From: Lachnospiraceae bacterium
GTDB lineage: Bacteria > Bacillota > Clostridia > Lachnospirales > Lachnospiraceae
DNA: 7,690 nt
Reading direction: 5' to 3'
Assembly (NCBI GenBank): GCA_017483425.1
Contig: JAFUWM010000190.1
Location: 1-7,690, forward strand
Part shown: positions 6,601-7,690 of the stretch, one piece after another
How the letters are laid out: each line of letters opens with the position of its first letter
Numbering within the stretch: position 1 is the stretch's first letter
Position numbers and translations under genes: made by a program
The notes under the pieces: generated by a model
Database searches by the model: none
The model's input: only the letters and a program-made list of their open reading frames with translations
What the model was told of the DNA's origin: nothing

Positions 6601-7690
6601 GGAAAAGATGCCGATCTCACCGCTAAGTCGGCCAAACTCCTCTCTTTTTTTATTAAGCGTGTTCTCCGTCTCCGCAAGTATTTCCTGCTTCTCCTTCTTG
6701 TCCTGCGCCTTCTCATTTATCCCTGTCAATATGGTTTCTTCACGCCCTTCAAGTTTCGCATATTCGGTTTCGTAATGAGAAAATAAAGCTCCCCCAAGCA
6801 TTTCAAGTCTTGGTGTCAGGTCAGCGTTCTTTTTCATGCACAGGGAATGTTTTGCTTTTTTTTCATTATACTGTGACGCCAAAGCCTCATTTTCTTCATG
6901 CTTTTTTACACACTCAAGTATATGAAGTCTCTTTAATGTATCATCATGCCTGACTTCCGCCTGATCATATTCCCTCTGAATCAGTGCCTTTTCATTAGTT
7001 TGTGTTTTATATTCCACGTCGGCTTCATGGATGTCGTATGAATATTTCTCATAATCAATGCGTTTGATGCTTTTCTCAGTATCTTCAATATCCGCTTCCA
7101 GTTTTGCAATATTAGCGGAAGTTTCATCGTTAAATGACAAAATATGATCCCGGAAATCGGCTATACGGTTTATGCAGTCTTCTCTCTCCTTCAGCCTGTC
7201 TTTGTAGGTTTCTGCAAGAGTTCTTGCGCCAGCCTTTTCCCCATCTAAGATAACGTTTTCCTTGAAAAGGTTAATATTGTCCCTTTGTTTGATTTTTGAC
7301 TCATTATCCCTGTACCGCTTTATATACTTGCCGGTTATCTCCCTGAATCTTTTTATCCTTTCCCCCTCAGGATCGAGTTTCTTTTCAACTGATTTCAGCA
7401 GCCACTTTTCAATAAGCCCCCTTTCATCCTTGCAGTCAGAGAAAAGATATGATAAACCGGACTCGCTCTCATTGACTTTCTTTATTATTTCCTCCCATTC
7501 CCTGAAATCAATCTTGTACTCTTTAAGCCTCTCAAAATACTGCCTTGACTGCGCGTATTGATTCATGTCATAGCAATAAAACCTCTTGTCCCTGTCCCTC
7601 TTCAGGCTTTCAAAAAGATTCTTGCACTCGATGAAGCTCTTTAGGGTTATCTCTTTTTTTGTCTTCTCTATTACCGGAATATTATTAATA
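3655..7690 (-). CDS. SMC/Rad50-like coiled-coil ATPase, N-terminus beyond the window (Wadjet JetC/MukB-like)
   Basis: 1344 residues are visible and the frame is open to the edge. The first visible Met (7566, numbered 1 here) has no ribosome site and is preceded by 41 in-frame coding-like residues, so it is not the start. Walker A must lie upstream. Layout: remainder of the N-terminal head (to about 100), with RFYCYDMNQYAQSRQYFERL; a Lys/Glu-rich coiled coil (about 110-475); a globular hinge-like domain (about 478-590) with NPFLPYALILTGNEL and SVPVPIVLRDTLEAG; a second coiled coil (about 590-990); and the C-terminal head. The head has the ABC signature NSGGEGFLSAF (Ser 1176 to Glu 1179), Walker B KVLLMDNPF (Asp 1215, Asn 1216 in place of the usual Glu) and a switch-like strand TQLICLTGLGG. 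Such proteins dimerise, bind ATP between heads and move or loop DNA, usually with kleisin and KITE partners. None is visible here. A low-complexity tail ends in QITLF. The SMC-like class is secure; the exact family is inferred from memory. Confidence 0.92.
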   Translation of the reverse strand, partial: INNIPVIEKTKKEITLKSFIECKNLFESLKRDRDKRFYCYDMNQYAQSRQYFERLKEYKIDFREWEEIIKKVNESESGLSYLFSDCKDERGLIEKWLLKSVEKKLDPEGERIKRFREITGKYIKRYRDNESKIKQRDNINLFKENVILDGEKAGARTLAETYKDRLKEREDCINRIADFRDHILSFNDETSANIAKLEADIEDTEKSIKRIDYEKYSYDIHEADVEYKTQTNEKALIQREYDQAEVRHDDTLKRLHILECVKKHEENEALASQYNEKKAKHSLCMKKNADLTPRLEMLGGALFSHYETEYAKLEGREETILTGINEKAQDKKEKQEILAETENTLNKKREEFGRLSGEIGIFSKREDEFNKSYKMNLTRNVLGRYEDGLLEIMQSEVEREISSREKEQTLAAADRDREERQRKKLFSDKEDAVVLHARLSVELKEAERELESLESEKEVRLGVLKLLQLEPDRLFDIMAVLKALDARLNQLDIVINEGNEKLNVLQKEIKALTDGEIMELPTEMQDGFKKLGLDMVFGLKWLQRNGYSKKKNAKLVKENPFLPYALILTGNELKRLKEQNEIFTSVPVPIVLRDTLEAGIVNVTDKVVELDGISFYLNFNEAFLDEELLARMVEKKREEADRIKSRIETRKEEHREYSAKHSIVENQRLSREKYDGAKDLIQKLSTDKQEVSDRLKEITEGMEENERQITGLTERLKETEKEADALRHKKDGIKRFCGEYEEYLHSLDKKEKVSGQISELEDIKRITKEVIERISLEEAELARRLSDTKREKADTETSLSTYASYKGKQADDSLKKLSIAEIGAEFRSIKDKYSGELSELEEDMKRLDLMIQAAGKDLDRLKNKYRLSQEDLQNEIYDELLEDELAVKEREQQGIIKKKREELSAIDVIIAQTVQRRKDLFESMKRDTGYDKCLPEEDIARSDFGARKNKLLDQIKGLKGERNEQKIRHERYQSLLDSLSEYDAVKVVAPVEWEDDLSMLSIESLRGIQADLKRGYNSAGARIQSSRNALSDRLNEILNISELADSYYRKPVEAMIRLLDSPDDVLSQIDITIRSYDTLMEKIAVDISLVESERDELTDELLSYIGNVNEGLSKIDSNSTILIREQRVKMLQITVPDWQDNRETYSLKLKDYFEGLTKAVIAILNKNENPEDYIGLKVNVKNLYDVIIGIGGISIQIYKVEKQRTYPITWSDAARNSGGEGFLSAFIILSSLLYYIRRDENDVFAQKNEGKVLLMDNPFAQTNAEHLLKPLMDMARKNNTQLICLTGLGGDSIYGRFDNIYVLNLVSAKLGAGLQYLRTEHTKGTEPESMEVSQVEVYDQITLF

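Overview
The window looks like chromosomal DNA of a low-to-moderate GC Firmicute, most likely a clostridium of the Lachnospiraceae type. The basis is frequent ATA and AGA/AGG codons, AGAGG-type ribosome binding sites, and protein families that I associate from memory with gut and rumen Clostridia. No rRNA, tRNA, CRISPR array or complete mobile element is visible. Every convincing gene lies on the minus strand, so the natural reading order is from 7690 down to 1.

First (7690 to 3655) is most of a very large SMC/Rad50-like coiled-coil ATPase. Its frame is open to the window edge, so the N-terminal head with the Walker A motif lies outside. It has a hinge-like globular domain between two long coiled coils and a C-terminal head with an SGGE signature. 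The Walker B motif is unusual (Asp-Asn-Pro instead of Asp-Glu), and the extreme C-terminus, QITLF, resembles a sliding-clamp-binding peptide. Right behind it (3573 or 3654 to 2458) is a HipA-like protein kinase fold with no HipB partner. The two genes abut or are 81 bases apart and should be cotranscribed.

After a 191-base gap with candidate promoters and inverted repeats comes a 582-residue all-helical protein of unknown function (2266 to 518). Its C-terminus resembles the helical region of SWIM zinc-finger proteins, but it has no zinc finger. Just behind it is a small reading frame (about 75 codons) that looks coding but seems to have lost its start through a one-base frameshift. The last 288 bases hold no convincing minus-strand gene. 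They contain a run of 10-bp phased GTATAA repeats and possibly the tail of a plus-strand gene.

Taken together this resembles an SMC-based genome-surveillance or defence locus of the Wadjet/MukBEF kind, in which a HipA-like kinase takes the position after the SMC gene. The SMC and kinase assignments rest on visible motifs. The defence role, and any link between the 582-residue protein and the SMC, are inference. The decisive context, namely kleisin-like or other partners before the SMC gene, lies beyond 7690.
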